Of a stretch of 17,965 bases of DNA, positions 1-7,000 are shown piece by piece; positions within the stretch are counted from its first letter, which is position 1, and each line of letters begins with the position of its first letter. Source of the DNA: an uncultured Collinsella sp. (GTDB taxonomy: Bacteria; Actinomycetota; Coriobacteriia; Coriobacteriales; Coriobacteriaceae); contig UQSB01000046.1 of the NCBI GenBank assembly GCA_900543505.1, forward strand, positions 1 through 17,965, in the 5' to 3' direction. Both the position numbers and the translations under genes were made by a program. The notes under the pieces are model-generated. The model searched no databases. It was not told where the DNA came from and saw nothing but the letters and a program-made list of their open reading frames with translations.

Positions 1-695
1 CCCGCCGGCTTCCCCGCCTCACCGGCGGGCACGACATCGCCCGTCGTCTCCGCTGCGCGAACGGACGCACCTGCATTCGCGCCAGCGAACGGCGACACGA
101 CGATATCGGCCCGAGCGCGGTCGGACGCAATGTCAACCCCCTCAGGCGGCTGTCCCGAAATCGGCATGTCGGAATAGAGCGCCACGCGCCCGCCCGAAAG
201 CAGCCGCGCCGACACTCGCTTGATGGCCTCGGGATTCGAAACGGCGAGCCCCGCACAGCGCGCCCACGTATCCACCGCCCACACGCCGCGGACGTCGGTC
301 GCCGTGGTGATGACGGGGATGGCCCCTGCCGCGCGTGCCACAGTTTGCGCAAGCTCGTTCGCACCGCCCAAATGCCCCGACAAAAGCGGGACGGCAAAGC
401 GCCCCGCCTCGTCGATCGCCACAACCGCGGAATCGCTTGCCTTCGAGGCGACATGCGGCGCGATCGCCCGCACGGCGATGCCCGCCGCGCCCACGAACAG
501 AAGCGCGTCCGACGCTTCCCACGCGAGCGCCGTCCATGCGCGCAGGTCGGCCTTCCCCTCGCCGAACCCGCGCGAAACGGAAACGTCCCAGCCAGGGTCA
601 TCTTCACCTGTCTGCGCGCAATCGGAAAGCGCGCGTGCGGTGCGCTCCGCCAACGCATACCCCCTCTCAGTGAACGCTATGCAGGAAACCCTCAT
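1..695 (-). CDS. cbiG: CbiG, cobalt-precorrin-5A hydrolase (partial, C-terminus beyond left edge)
   Basis: The reverse strand reads without a stop from an ATG at 695 to the window edge (about 231 residues). CbiG opens the delta-lactone ring of cobalt-precorrin-5A and releases acetaldehyde, a cytoplasmic step of anaerobic cobalamin synthesis. The family signature is visible: a hydrophobic stretch LLFVGAAGIAVRAIAPH, then LLSGHLGGANELA, then PVITTATD, which is the usual order of the CbiG N-terminal and central regions. The ATG directly abuts the TAG of cbiL (696-698), so translation is probably coupled. The last visible residues are rich in Ala, Gly and Pro and resemble a linker. A fusion to a further cobalamin enzyme (CbiG-CbiH type) is therefore possible but lies outside the window. 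Confidence 0.9.
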   Translation of the reverse strand, partial: MRVSCIAFTERGYALAERTARALSDCAQTGEDDPGWDVSVSRGFGEGKADLRAWTALAWEASDALLFVGAAGIAVRAIAPHVASKASDSAVVAIDEAGRFAVPLLSGHLGGANELAQTVARAAGAIPVITTATDVRGVWAVDTWARCAGLAVSNPEAIKRVSARLLSGGRVALYSDMPISGQPPEGVDIASDRARADIVVSPFAGANAGASVRAAETTGDVVPAGEAGKPA

Positions 696-1385
696 CTAGC
701 GCACCACCATCGTCGAGAAGTAGCTGCCCCGATCGGGCACATCGTCGAGCGAGCAGTACACGCGCTCGCCCGGAAGCCCACAGTCCTCTACGAGCTCGGC
801 ACCGTCGAAGGCGCCCTCCTCGCGAAGGATGCGCTTCGTGTCCGCAAGCGAGCGGCGCGCCTTCATGACCACCTTCGCCCCCGGCCAGCCGATTGCGCGG
901 CGCACGTCGTCGTAGCCGCCGGGCACGATGTGCAGAGGCGACGACATCTCGGGCGTGAGGTCGCGCTCGAGCGCCGCGGCGACCGCGCAGAAGCTCGGCA
1001 CGCCGGGAATAGCGCGCGCCTCGAACCCGCGGGCGCGCACGTCGGGCGCTATGCGCTGGAATGTGGCGTAGATGCTCGGGTCCCCCAGGTTCAGCAGCGC
1101 GACGTCGCGGACAGCATCCAGGTGCGCGACAAGCTCGCGAACAAGCGAGGCATGCTCGGCCGCGCGGCGCTCGACGTCGCGCGTCATCGAGAATCGCACG
1201 GGGATCACCGTCTTGCCTGTAAGGTCGACGGCACCGCGTACGATGTCGAGCGCGACCATGGCCCCGTCCGCCGTCTGCGGTGCGGCGATGACCGGACACG
1301 ATTCGATTGTGCGGACGGCCTTGATCGTGAGCAGCTCGGGGTCGCCAGGCCCCGTGCCCACCCCGTACAGCACGCCTTTACTCAT
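696..1385 (-). CDS. cbiL: CbiL/CobI, (cobalt-)precorrin-2 C20-methyltransferase
   Basis: The gene encodes 229 residues, a normal length for the family. The enzyme uses S-adenosylmethionine to methylate C-20 of cobalt-factor II/precorrin-2 early in corrin synthesis, in the cytoplasm. The N-terminus GVLYGVGTGPGDPELLTIKA is the classic tetrapyrrole (corrin/porphyrin) methylase start with its Gly-rich loop. Further family marks are NLGDPSIYATF and a GVPSFCAVAAAL-type segment with the central GxPS motif. I chose the ATG at 1385 rather than one at 1415 because the methylase fold begins right after it. The ATG overlaps the end of cbiD by 8 bases (ATGAGTAA), which indicates translational coupling. 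Assignment to C20 methylation rests on overall resemblance and on the neighbouring cbiF having a different signature. Confidence 0.92.
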   Translation of the reverse strand: MSKGVLYGVGTGPGDPELLTIKAVRTIESCPVIAAPQTADGAMVALDIVRGAVDLTGKTVIPVRFSMTRDVERRAAEHASLVRELVAHLDAVRDVALLNLGDPSIYATFQRIAPDVRARGFEARAIPGVPSFCAVAAALERDLTPEMSSPLHIVPGGYDDVRRAIGWPGAKVVMKARRSLADTKRILREEGAFDGAELVEDCGLPGERVYCSLDDVPDRGSYFSTMVVR

Positions 1386-2562
1386 ACGTCGCCCCCAATT
1401 CCCCGATAACTGCATCGGCGCCCGACGTGCGGAAAAGCTCGCGGCGCTCGGCGTCGAACACGACCGCGGCGATGTCGCATCCGCCCGCCGCGCGGCGGCG
1501 CAACCTGTCCTCGATTGCCACAGCGAGCGAGGCGCGCGCAGCGTCCCCCACGCCGGCGGCCTCGATTACCTCAAGCGCCGCCGTGGTCGTGACCGACGAC
1601 ATGATATCGCGCACGGTCTTCGCGCCAGCGCCGGCCAAGGCCGCGTGGGCGGCCAGAATCTCCGCGCGGCAGTCGGCGGTACGCGAATGGGTGTCCATGA
1701 TGCCGCCCGCAACCTTCACCAGCTTGCCGATGTGTCCCACAAGAAGGACATTGGTAAATCCCTCGCGAACGCAGCAATCAATCGCATCGCCCACGAAGTT
1801 GGAGATGAAGACCACCGGCGCACCGTTTAGGTGGAAATGCCCCGAGATGAACTGCCCGCCGTAGTTGCCGGGCGTGAGCACGACTCCGCGCCGCCCCATA
1901 GCCGCATGCTGCCGGATCTCAAGCTCGATGCTGTCGCGCAAGGCAGCAAGGCTGCGCGGCTCGACGATGCCCGTCGTGCCCAGGATGGAAATGCCGTCCT
2001 CTATCCCCAGGTGCGGGTTGAAGGTCTTTTCGGCAAGGGCAACACCCTCGGGTACCGAAATCGTCACAGCAATATTTCCAGAAAAGCCGTGCGCGGCACA
2101 CACCTCGCGCACCGCCGAAGTGATCATCGCGCGCGGCGTCGCGTTGATGGCGGCCGCCCCCACCGGCTGCTCGAGCCCGGGCAACGTCACGCGCCCCACG
2201 CCCACGCCGCCATCGACGGAAACTTCCGATTCGCGCGCGGGCACGCCCTTGCTGCCCGCAGCGCCCGTGCCCGACCCCGCATGTTCCACGCGCGCGTACA
2301 CGAGCACGCCGTCGGTCACATCTGCATCGTCGCCTGCGTCCTTTCGCACGGCGCACTGGGCGCACCCCTCGCCGATACATGCGTCGACCACGTCCGTCTC
2401 GACTGGCAGCCCGCCGGGGGTGACGATCGACACGCGGCCGACGGGCTTTCGTGACAAAAGCATCTCGCAGGCCGCCTTCGCCGCAAGCGCGGCGCAACTC
2501 CCCGTGGTGTAGCCGCAGCGCAGGCGGGTCGTCCCGGTATATATGTAGTGCTCGAAGGCCAC
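1378..2562 (-). CDS. cbiD: CbiD, cobalt-precorrin-5B C1-methyltransferase
   Basis: About 394 residues. CbiD methylates C-1 of cobalt-precorrin-5B with S-adenosylmethionine and is specific to the anaerobic (early cobalt) route. Diagnostic stretches are LRCGYTTGSCAALAAKAA near the N-terminus, INATPRAMI, ISILGTTGIVEPRS and LLVGHIGKLVKVAGGIMDTH in the second half. The open frame extends upstream to 2730, but that part overlaps cbiF and is not family-like. A GTG at 2562, one base after the cbiF stop (2564-2566), gives a normal N-terminus and fits the tight spacing of the cluster, so I prefer it. The gene ends inside the first codons of cbiL. A Gly/Ala-rich insert at about residues 105-130 of this product looks variable and is probably a surface loop. 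Confidence 0.93.
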   Translation of the reverse strand: MAFEHYIYTGTTRLRCGYTTGSCAALAAKAACEMLLSRKPVGRVSIVTPGGLPVETDVVDACIGEGCAQCAVRKDAGDDADVTDGVLVYARVEHAGSGTGAAGSKGVPARESEVSVDGGVGVGRVTLPGLEQPVGAAAINATPRAMITSAVREVCAAHGFSGNIAVTISVPEGVALAEKTFNPHLGIEDGISILGTTGIVEPRSLAALRDSIELEIRQHAAMGRRGVVLTPGNYGGQFISGHFHLNGAPVVFISNFVGDAIDCCVREGFTNVLLVGHIGKLVKVAGGIMDTHSRTADCRAEILAAHAALAGAGAKTVRDIMSSVTTTAALEVIEAAGVGDAARASLAVAIEDRLRRRAAGGCDIAAVVFDAERRELFRTSGADAVIGELGATYE

Positions 2563-2563
2563 G

Positions 2564-3355
2564 CTAGCTGCTCGCCTTCCGATACCCCGTGGCAAACGAA
2601 GGGTCGTAAAGCTTGCTGCGCTCGTACGACTCCGCTTGCGCGCCGTTTTGCGCAAGCCCACCGCGAACTCCGAGCACGCGGCCCACCACCACGAGCGCCG
2701 TGCGGTCGATGCCCTCTCGCGCGCCCGCATCAGCGAGCGTGCCCACTGTGCATCGCACCACGCGCTCCTCAGGCCAGGTCGCCTTGTACACGAGCGCCGC
2801 CGGCTCGTCGGAGCTGCGGCCCGCGGCCAAAAGCTCGGCGGAAAGCTCGGCGAGCATACCCGAGCTCAGGAAGATGACCATAGTCGAGCCGCTTTCCGCC
2901 ATGGTGCGCATGCCCTCGCCCGCAGGCATGGGGGTGCGCCCGGAAAGCCGCGTGATCACGACCGACTGGCTGATTCCCGGCAGCGTGTATTCCTGGCGAA
3001 GCGCCGCCGCGGCACCGCAAAAGCTCGACACGCCGGGCACCACCTCGTAGTCCACGCCGCGCGCGTCGAGCGCGTCCATCTGCTCCTGGATGGCGCCGTA
3101 CAGGCACGGGTCGCCCGTGTGCAGGCGCACCACTTCCTCGCCCCGCGCATCTGCCGCGCACATCACGTCGAGCACTTCCTCCAAGGTCATGTGCGCGCTG
3201 TCGTAGACGACGCAGGATTCCTTGCACTCGGCGAGCAGCTCGGGGTTCACAAGGCTCCCCGCCCAAACGACCACGTCGGCCGCGCGTAGAAGACGCGCCC
3301 CGCGCAGCGTGATAAGGTCGGCGGCGCCCGAACCTGCGCCAACGATATGAATCAT
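2564..3355 (-). CDS. cbiF: CbiF/CobM, (cobalt-)precorrin-4 C11-methyltransferase
   Basis: 263 residues. The enzyme transfers a methyl group from S-adenosylmethionine to C-11 of cobalt-precorrin-4. It has the tetrapyrrole-methylase N-terminus MIHIVGAGSGAADLITLRGA, then VVWAGSLVNPELL and LHTGDPCLYGAIQEQMDAL, then VVPGVSSFCGAAAALRQEYT. The last pattern, with the QEYTLP segment, is typical of CbiF/CobM and separates it from CbiL. The start is the ATG at 3355, which has a purine-rich ribosome site (AAAGGGAAGG) upstream; the frame stays open further upstream but adds no family-like sequence. It is the first gene of the visible minus-strand cluster cbiF-cbiD-cbiL-cbiG, with one base between it and cbiD. 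Its leader shares 14-base and 10-base repeats with the divergent riboswitch leader. Confidence 0.94.
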   Translation of the reverse strand: MIHIVGAGSGAADLITLRGARLLRAADVVVWAGSLVNPELLAECKESCVVYDSAHMTLEEVLDVMCAADARGEEVVRLHTGDPCLYGAIQEQMDALDARGVDYEVVPGVSSFCGAAAALRQEYTLPGISQSVVITRLSGRTPMPAGEGMRTMAESGSTMVIFLSSGMLAELSAELLAAGRSSDEPAALVYKATWPEERVVRCTVGTLADAGAREGIDRTALVVVGRVLGVRGGLAQNGAQAESYERSKLYDPSFATGYRKASS

Positions 3356-3486
3356 CCGAGCCTTCCCTTTCCGTTTCTCATCGCAACCGTTTACGCCGCC
3401 ATTCGCGCAGCGGGCAAAACACGGCGCCTGCGGCAGCAATCGGCGCAAATACGCAGGCAGGAGGCGCAATGCCGCCCGCGCTGGCT

Positions 3487-3515
3487 TTGACACGTTCACA
3501 AGTGCCCACTATCAT
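3487..3515 (+). promoter_or_regulatory. Sigma-70-type promoter of the riboswitch/cbiK operon
   Basis: A consensus -35 box TTGACA (3487-3492) is followed by a 17-base spacer and the -10 box TATCAT (3510-3515). The predicted start near 3522 lies upstream of the cobalamin riboswitch, as expected. The -10 box sits inside an odd-centred palindrome, ACTAT-C-ATAGT, so the opposite strand carries a TATGAT that could serve the divergent cbiF operon. I see no good -35 box for that direction. Confidence 0.75.
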
Positions 3516-3564
3516 AGTAAAAGTTTCGGCAACGAGCATATGACAATCGGATAAAAGGAAATGA

Positions 3565-3692
3565 CCGGCGCGGCGCCTGCACAGCCCGCGCTGGCTTGCG
3601 GAGGGAACCAGGTGGGAATCCTGGGCAAGGGACATTACTGTATAGGACGCGCGGGCGAACCGCCTCGCGCCCCAAGCCAGACTGCTTCGCCT
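3565..3692 (+). ncRNA. Cobalamin riboswitch
   Basis: The conserved core of the cobalamin aptamer can be read directly. A GGGAA purine block at about 3603 is followed by CCAGGTGGGAATCCTGG (3608-3624), then GGGACATTACTGTATAGGA (3630-3648), then the B12-box-like AAGCCAG (3674-3680) closing the aptamer. This order is that of the known aptamer, in which AdoCbl or another cobalamin binds and lowers downstream expression. It lies between a strong promoter and the cbiK start at 3814, so it should control the whole plus-strand operon. The exact outer boundaries (P1 stem) are uncertain by 10-20 bases. Confidence 0.85.
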
Positions 3693-3806
3693 TTTCCTCA
3701 CGGCATCGCCGTGGCGTTAGCTCCTTGTGAACCCCGAGGGGTGCGCTTTTCTTTCGCTTGTGCCGACAAGCAACTGTCGCCGGGGGACCGGCAAACCGAG
3801 GAAAGG
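3690..3806 (+). promoter_or_regulatory. Probable riboswitch expression platform (anti-Shine-Dalgarno pairing)
   Basis: Immediately after the aptamer, CCTTTTCCTC (3690-3699) can pair with GAGGAAAGG (3798-3806), the ribosome site of cbiK, with one bulged base. Between them lie small hairpins: CACGGC/GCCGTG (3699-3713), and two overlapping, mutually exclusive stems GCTTGT/ACAAGC (3756-3771) and CGACA/TGTCG (3764-3779). A short GC-rich dyad at 3730-3737 followed by TTTTCTTT could instead be a weak terminator. Control of translation initiation seems more likely than termination, but this is inference from base pairing only. Confidence 0.45.
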
Positions 3807-3813
3807 AAAAACC

Positions 3814-4740
3814 ATGTCCGACCAGATGTCACGCCGCGGCTTCATGGGCGCCGCAGCAACCGGAGCCGTCGCGCTCGCCGGAGTCGCGCTCGCGGGCTGC
3901 TCCAACACCTCCGCGAGTTCCGAGAAATCTAGTGAAAAGGAGAAGGCCGCGAAGCCGGTCATCCTCGTCACGAGCTTCGGCACGAGCTACAACGACTCGC
4001 GCCACATCACCATCGGCGCCATCGAAGACGCTATCCGCGAGAAGTACTGGCAGGACTACGACATCCGCCGCGCCTTCACCGCGCAGATCATCATCGACAA
4101 GCTGAAGAAGCGCGACGGCATCACGATCGACAACATGACCGAGGCGCTTGACCGCTGCGTGGAAGACGGCGTGAAGGAAATCGTCGTGCAGCCGACGCAT
4201 CTCATGGCTGGCCTGGAATACGCCGACGTGAAAGACGAGCTCGACAAGTACGCCGACAAGTTCGACAAGATCTCGCTCGGCGACCCGCTGCTCACCTCCG
4301 ACGACGACTACAAAAAGGTGGCCGCAGCCATTAAGGAGAACATGGCGTCCTTCGACGACGGCGAGACGGCGCTGTGCCTCATGGGCCACGGCACCGAAGC
4401 CGATTCCAACGCCGACTATGCCAAGATGCAGGAAGTGTTCAAGAACGAGGGTTTGACGCAGTTCTTCGTCGGCACCGTCGAGGCTGAACCGACCTGCGAG
4501 GATGTTATCGCCGCCGCGAGCGCCGCAGGCTACAAGAAGGCCGTGCTCGCGCCGTTCATGGTGGTCGCGGGCGACCACGCGAACAACGACATGGCAGACG
4601 AGACCGACCCCGACAGCTGGGCTGCGAAGTTCGTGGCCGCCGGCTTCGAAGTGACGTGCCTGCTCCAGGGTCTGGGACAGAACGTCGCGGTCGACGACAT
4701 CTACGTCTCGCACGTGGACGACGCCATCGCCAAGCTGTAA
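3814..4740 (+). CDS. cbiK: CbiK-type sirohydrochlorin cobaltochelatase, Tat-exported lipoprotein
   Basis: 308 residues. CbiK inserts Co2+ into sirohydrochlorin, the entry step of anaerobic cobalamin synthesis. The chelatase part starts with PVILVTSFGTSYNDSR. It carries the metal-site residues His192 (in MGHGTEADS), Glu223 (in VGTVEAEP) and His255 (in VVAGDHANN); their spacing matches the two His and one Glu of characterised CbiK proteins. Unlike the usual cytoplasmic form, the N-terminus has a twin-arginine motif (SRRGFMG, Arg7-Arg8), a hydrophobic stretch and a lipobox LAGC with Cys29, so the enzyme should be exported and membrane-anchored. Periplasmic CbiK is known in Desulfovibrio. The start has a good ribosome site (GGAAAGGAAA). 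It is the first gene after the cobalamin riboswitch and precedes an ABC importer, which suggests a role in metal or tetrapyrrole capture rather than plain cytoplasmic biosynthesis. Confidence 0.88.
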   Translation: MSDQMSRRGFMGAAATGAVALAGVALAGCSNTSASSEKSSEKEKAAKPVILVTSFGTSYNDSRHITIGAIEDAIREKYWQDYDIRRAFTAQIIIDKLKKRDGITIDNMTEALDRCVEDGVKEIVVQPTHLMAGLEYADVKDELDKYADKFDKISLGDPLLTSDDDYKKVAAAIKENMASFDDGETALCLMGHGTEADSNADYAKMQEVFKNEGLTQFFVGTVEAEPTCEDVIAAASAAGYKKAVLAPFMVVAGDHANNDMADETDPDSWAAKFVAAGFEVTCLLQGLGQNVAVDDIYVSHVDDAIAKL

Positions 4741-4749
4741 ACTCGCCGC

Positions 4750-4861
4750 GCACGGGGGCGCCGGTCGCGTCCCCGTGCAACGGGCATGCGCCTTTCCCCG
4801 ACTGACGACGCATGCCCGTTGCATTCGCATCCCGACCGCCCACCGCACGGCACGGGCGGTC
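4750..4861. repeat. Three consecutive perfect inverted repeats between cbiK and the small lipoprotein gene
   Basis: Three dyads follow one another in the 146-base gap. The first is GCACGGGG (4750-4757) with CCCCGTGC (4771-4778). The second is the 15-base TGCAACGGGCATGCG (4776-4790) with its exact complement at 4809-4823. The third is GACCGCCC (4834-4841) with GGGCGGTC (4854-4861). The first and second share three bases, so they compete. None is followed by a T-run, so they are not standard terminators. They could stabilise, process or attenuate the operon mRNA. Confidence 0.8.
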
Positions 4862-4886
4862 GAAGCGATTGAAAGGAACCCCCTCC

Positions 4887-5420
4887 ATGTTGAAGAAAAC
4901 CCTCGTCTTCGCCCTGTCGGCGGCGCTTTGCGCATTCTCGCTCGCCGGCTGCGCCGGAAATTCAATCGACAGCGCAAAGGCAAGCGATGCCGATTCCCAG
5001 GAAAAGACCGAACAGGCGGCCGATGCGCCCGCGGGCGCAAGCGCTGCCCCCATCACCGCCGACAAGGTGGCCGACGGCACCTATCCAATCACCGTAGATT
5101 CCAGCTCGAACATGTTCAGGATCGTGGACGCCCAGCTCATCGTGGAAAACGGCTCCATGCACTGCGTGATGACGCTTTCCGGCACGGGCTACGGCAAGCT
5201 CTTCATGGGCACGGGCGACGAGGCTGCCGCCGCGAGCGAGGCCGACTTCATCCCCTATGTGGAAAACGCGGAAGGCAAGTACACCTACGACGTGCCCGTT
5301 GATGCGCTCGACGAGGACACCGCCTGTGCCGCGTGGAGTATTAGAAAAGAGCAGTGGTACGACCGCACACTTGTGTTCGAATCCGCCGGCGTCGATCTGC
5401 GCGCCGACGCACTGAAGTAA
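4887..5420 (+). CDS. Small lipoprotein with a NEAT-like beta-rich domain
   Basis: 177 residues. The N-terminus MLKKTLVFALSAALCAFSLA followed by GC is a lipoprotein signal, with the lipidated Cys at about residue 22. A hydrophilic Ala/Asp/Glu-rich linker follows. Residues from about 57 to 170 (starting ADKVADGTYPITVDSSS and ending RTLVFES) form one beta-rich domain. Its pattern (DGTY..., then a strand-rich centre, then a V/I-P-V strand and a final TLVFE strand) resembles the N-terminal domain of the next gene product and, more loosely, NEAT haem-binding domains. I do not recognise a named family with certainty. Its place between an exported chelatase and a substrate-binding protein suggests an extracytoplasmic ligand carrier or accessory. 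The ATG at 4887 has a clear ribosome site (GAAAGGAA). Confidence 0.8.
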   Translation: MLKKTLVFALSAALCAFSLAGCAGNSIDSAKASDADSQEKTEQAADAPAGASAAPITADKVADGTYPITVDSSSNMFRIVDAQLIVENGSMHCVMTLSGTGYGKLFMGTGDEAAAASEADFIPYVENAEGKYTYDVPVDALDEDTACAAWSIRKEQWYDRTLVFESAGVDLRADALK

Positions 5421-5424
5421 CGCC

Positions 5425-6996
5425 ATGCGGTCGATTCTTCCCAAGGGGGAAAACAGGAAGCTCCACAGCATCGCGGCGCGCGCGATCGCCTGCGTTCTCG
5501 TCGCCCTGCTCGCGCTTCCCTTCGCGGGGTGCAGTGCGAGCCCGAACGCGACCGGTGGCACGGCGGGCTCTCAGGAATACACGGTGAGCGTCTCGCTTTC
5601 CGGCGGGTCAGGGCGCGCAAGCATCGCCTCACCCACCACAATTGTGAAGGATGGCGACACCTACACCGCGACCATCACCTGGTCGAGTTCGAACTACGAC
5701 AAGATGACCGTCGACGGCGTGGACTACGCGCCCGTAAACGACGGCGGCAACTCCACGTTCGAGATACCCGTCACGCTCGACGAGGACATCGCCGTGTCGG
5801 CCGAGACCGTCGCCATGTCGACGCCGCACACCATCGACTACACGCTCCACTTCGACTCATCCACCATGAAGGAGAAATCGGGCGACGATGCAAGCGGCGG
5901 CTCCCCTGCGGGAACGGCTTCAAGCGCCGCGGCCGACTTCCACAACGCCGATTTGGGCTGCGGCTGGGAGCCGACGGGAGCGCTTCAGCTTGAATACGCC
6001 GAGCACTTCACTGTCGACGAGTTCGAAGGCGGCCTGCGGCTTATCTGCGTTTCGAACGGGGAGCGCTTCCTCGTGGTGCCGCAAGATGCGAAGGTACCTG
6101 ATGGGTTAAGCTCCGACATCGCGGTCATAAGGCGCCCCGCCGACAAGGTGTACCTCGTGTCGTCGGCGACGATGTGCCTGGTCGACGCGCTCGATGCGAA
6201 CGACAATATCTTAATGTCGGGCACGAAAGCCGACGATTGCTCGGTCGCGGGCTTCAAAAGCGCGCTCGGAAGTGGGGCGATCGCCTACGGCGGCAAGTAC
6301 AGCGCGCCCGACTACGAGCGAATATCGGCCTCGGGCTGCACGCTCGCCATCGAGAACACCATGATCAACCACACGCCCGATGTGAAGGAAAAGCTGCAGA
6401 AGCTCGGGCTCGTCGTGCTCACCGAACAGTCGTCGAGCGAGCCCAAAGCACTCGGGCGCGTCGAGTGGATTAAGCTTTTCGGCGTCCTGTTCGACAAGGA
6501 AGACGAGGCCACGCACCTGTTCAACGAGCAGAAGGCCCGCGTCGAGCAAACGTCGGGGCTCGCGTCGTCAGGTAAAACCGTGGCGTATTTCTACATTAAC
6601 TCGAACGGGGCCGCCGTCACGCGGCGGGCGGGCGACTACGTGGCGCAGATGATCGAGCTTGCAGGCGGCAGCTACGCGCTCGATGACGCGCAGACGGCGT
6701 CGACGTCAGGTTCGTCAGTAACGCTCGAAATGGAGCGCTTCTACGCGACAGCGAAGGATGCCGACATCATCGTCTACAACGGCACCATCGACGAATCGGT
6801 TGCCACCTTGAACGACTTCGTAGGCAAAAACGCGCTATTGTCGCAGTTCAAAGCCGTGAGGAACGGCAACGTCTGGGTCACAAGCGCCGACATGTACCAG
6901 CAGATGACTTCTACCGCCGACATTATCGACGAGCTGCACGGGGCGTTCACCGGCGATGACACGAGCGACTTCCATTATCTGAGGAAGCTCGGCTAG
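5425..6996 (+). CDS. ABC transporter substrate-binding lipoprotein with N-terminal NEAT-like domain (BtuF/FepB-type)
   Basis: 523 residues, longer than ordinary binding proteins of this class (about 300-350). The hydrophobic signal ends in a lipobox-like FAGC with Cys36. Residues about 50-145 are a beta-rich domain (YTVSVSLSGGSGRASIASP through HTIDYTLHFD) related in pattern to the preceding small lipoprotein. The H-x3-Y in HTIDY sits where NEAT domains have their haem-contacting Y-x3-Y; this alignment is by eye. From about residue 165 to the end there is a type III (TroA/BtuF/FepB) periplasmic-binding fold, with a two-lobe pattern including VAYFYINSNGAAVTRR and a final MTSTADIIDELHGAF helix. 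The gene starts four bases after the previous stop and ends four bases before the permease start, so it is in one operon. The ligand may be a corrinoid, haem-like tetrapyrrole or metal chelate; the sequence does not decide. Confidence 0.85.
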   Translation: MRSILPKGENRKLHSIAARAIACVLVALLALPFAGCSASPNATGGTAGSQEYTVSVSLSGGSGRASIASPTTIVKDGDTYTATITWSSSNYDKMTVDGVDYAPVNDGGNSTFEIPVTLDEDIAVSAETVAMSTPHTIDYTLHFDSSTMKEKSGDDASGGSPAGTASSAAADFHNADLGCGWEPTGALQLEYAEHFTVDEFEGGLRLICVSNGERFLVVPQDAKVPDGLSSDIAVIRRPADKVYLVSSATMCLVDALDANDNILMSGTKADDCSVAGFKSALGSGAIAYGGKYSAPDYERISASGCTLAIENTMINHTPDVKEKLQKLGLVVLTEQSSSEPKALGRVEWIKLFGVLFDKEDEATHLFNEQKARVEQTSGLASSGKTVAYFYINSNGAAVTRRAGDYVAQMIELAGGSYALDDAQTASTSGSSVTLEMERFYATAKDADIIVYNGTIDESVATLNDFVGKNALLSQFKAVRNGNVWVTSADMYQQMTSTADIIDELHGAFTGDDTSDFHYLRKLG

Positions 6997-7000
6997 CACC

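Noticed and set aside
2563..2730. Upstream extension of cbiD to an ATG at 2730
   Set aside because: It would overlap cbiF by about 165 bases and adds an Arg/Ala/Ser-rich stretch foreign to the family. The GTG at 2562 gives a normal N-terminus and cluster-like spacing.
3378..3515. A short minus-strand open frame (45 codons from an ATG at 3515) in the cbiF leader, ending 23 bases before cbiF
   Set aside because: It has no ribosome site and overlaps the divergent promoter and a repeat. Its composition is that of random GC-rich sequence. A leader peptide cannot be excluded but has no support.
3829..5040. A 403-codon open frame on the minus strand across cbiK and the small lipoprotein gene
   Set aside because: It spans two clear plus-strand genes and their structured gap, and has no recognisable domain.
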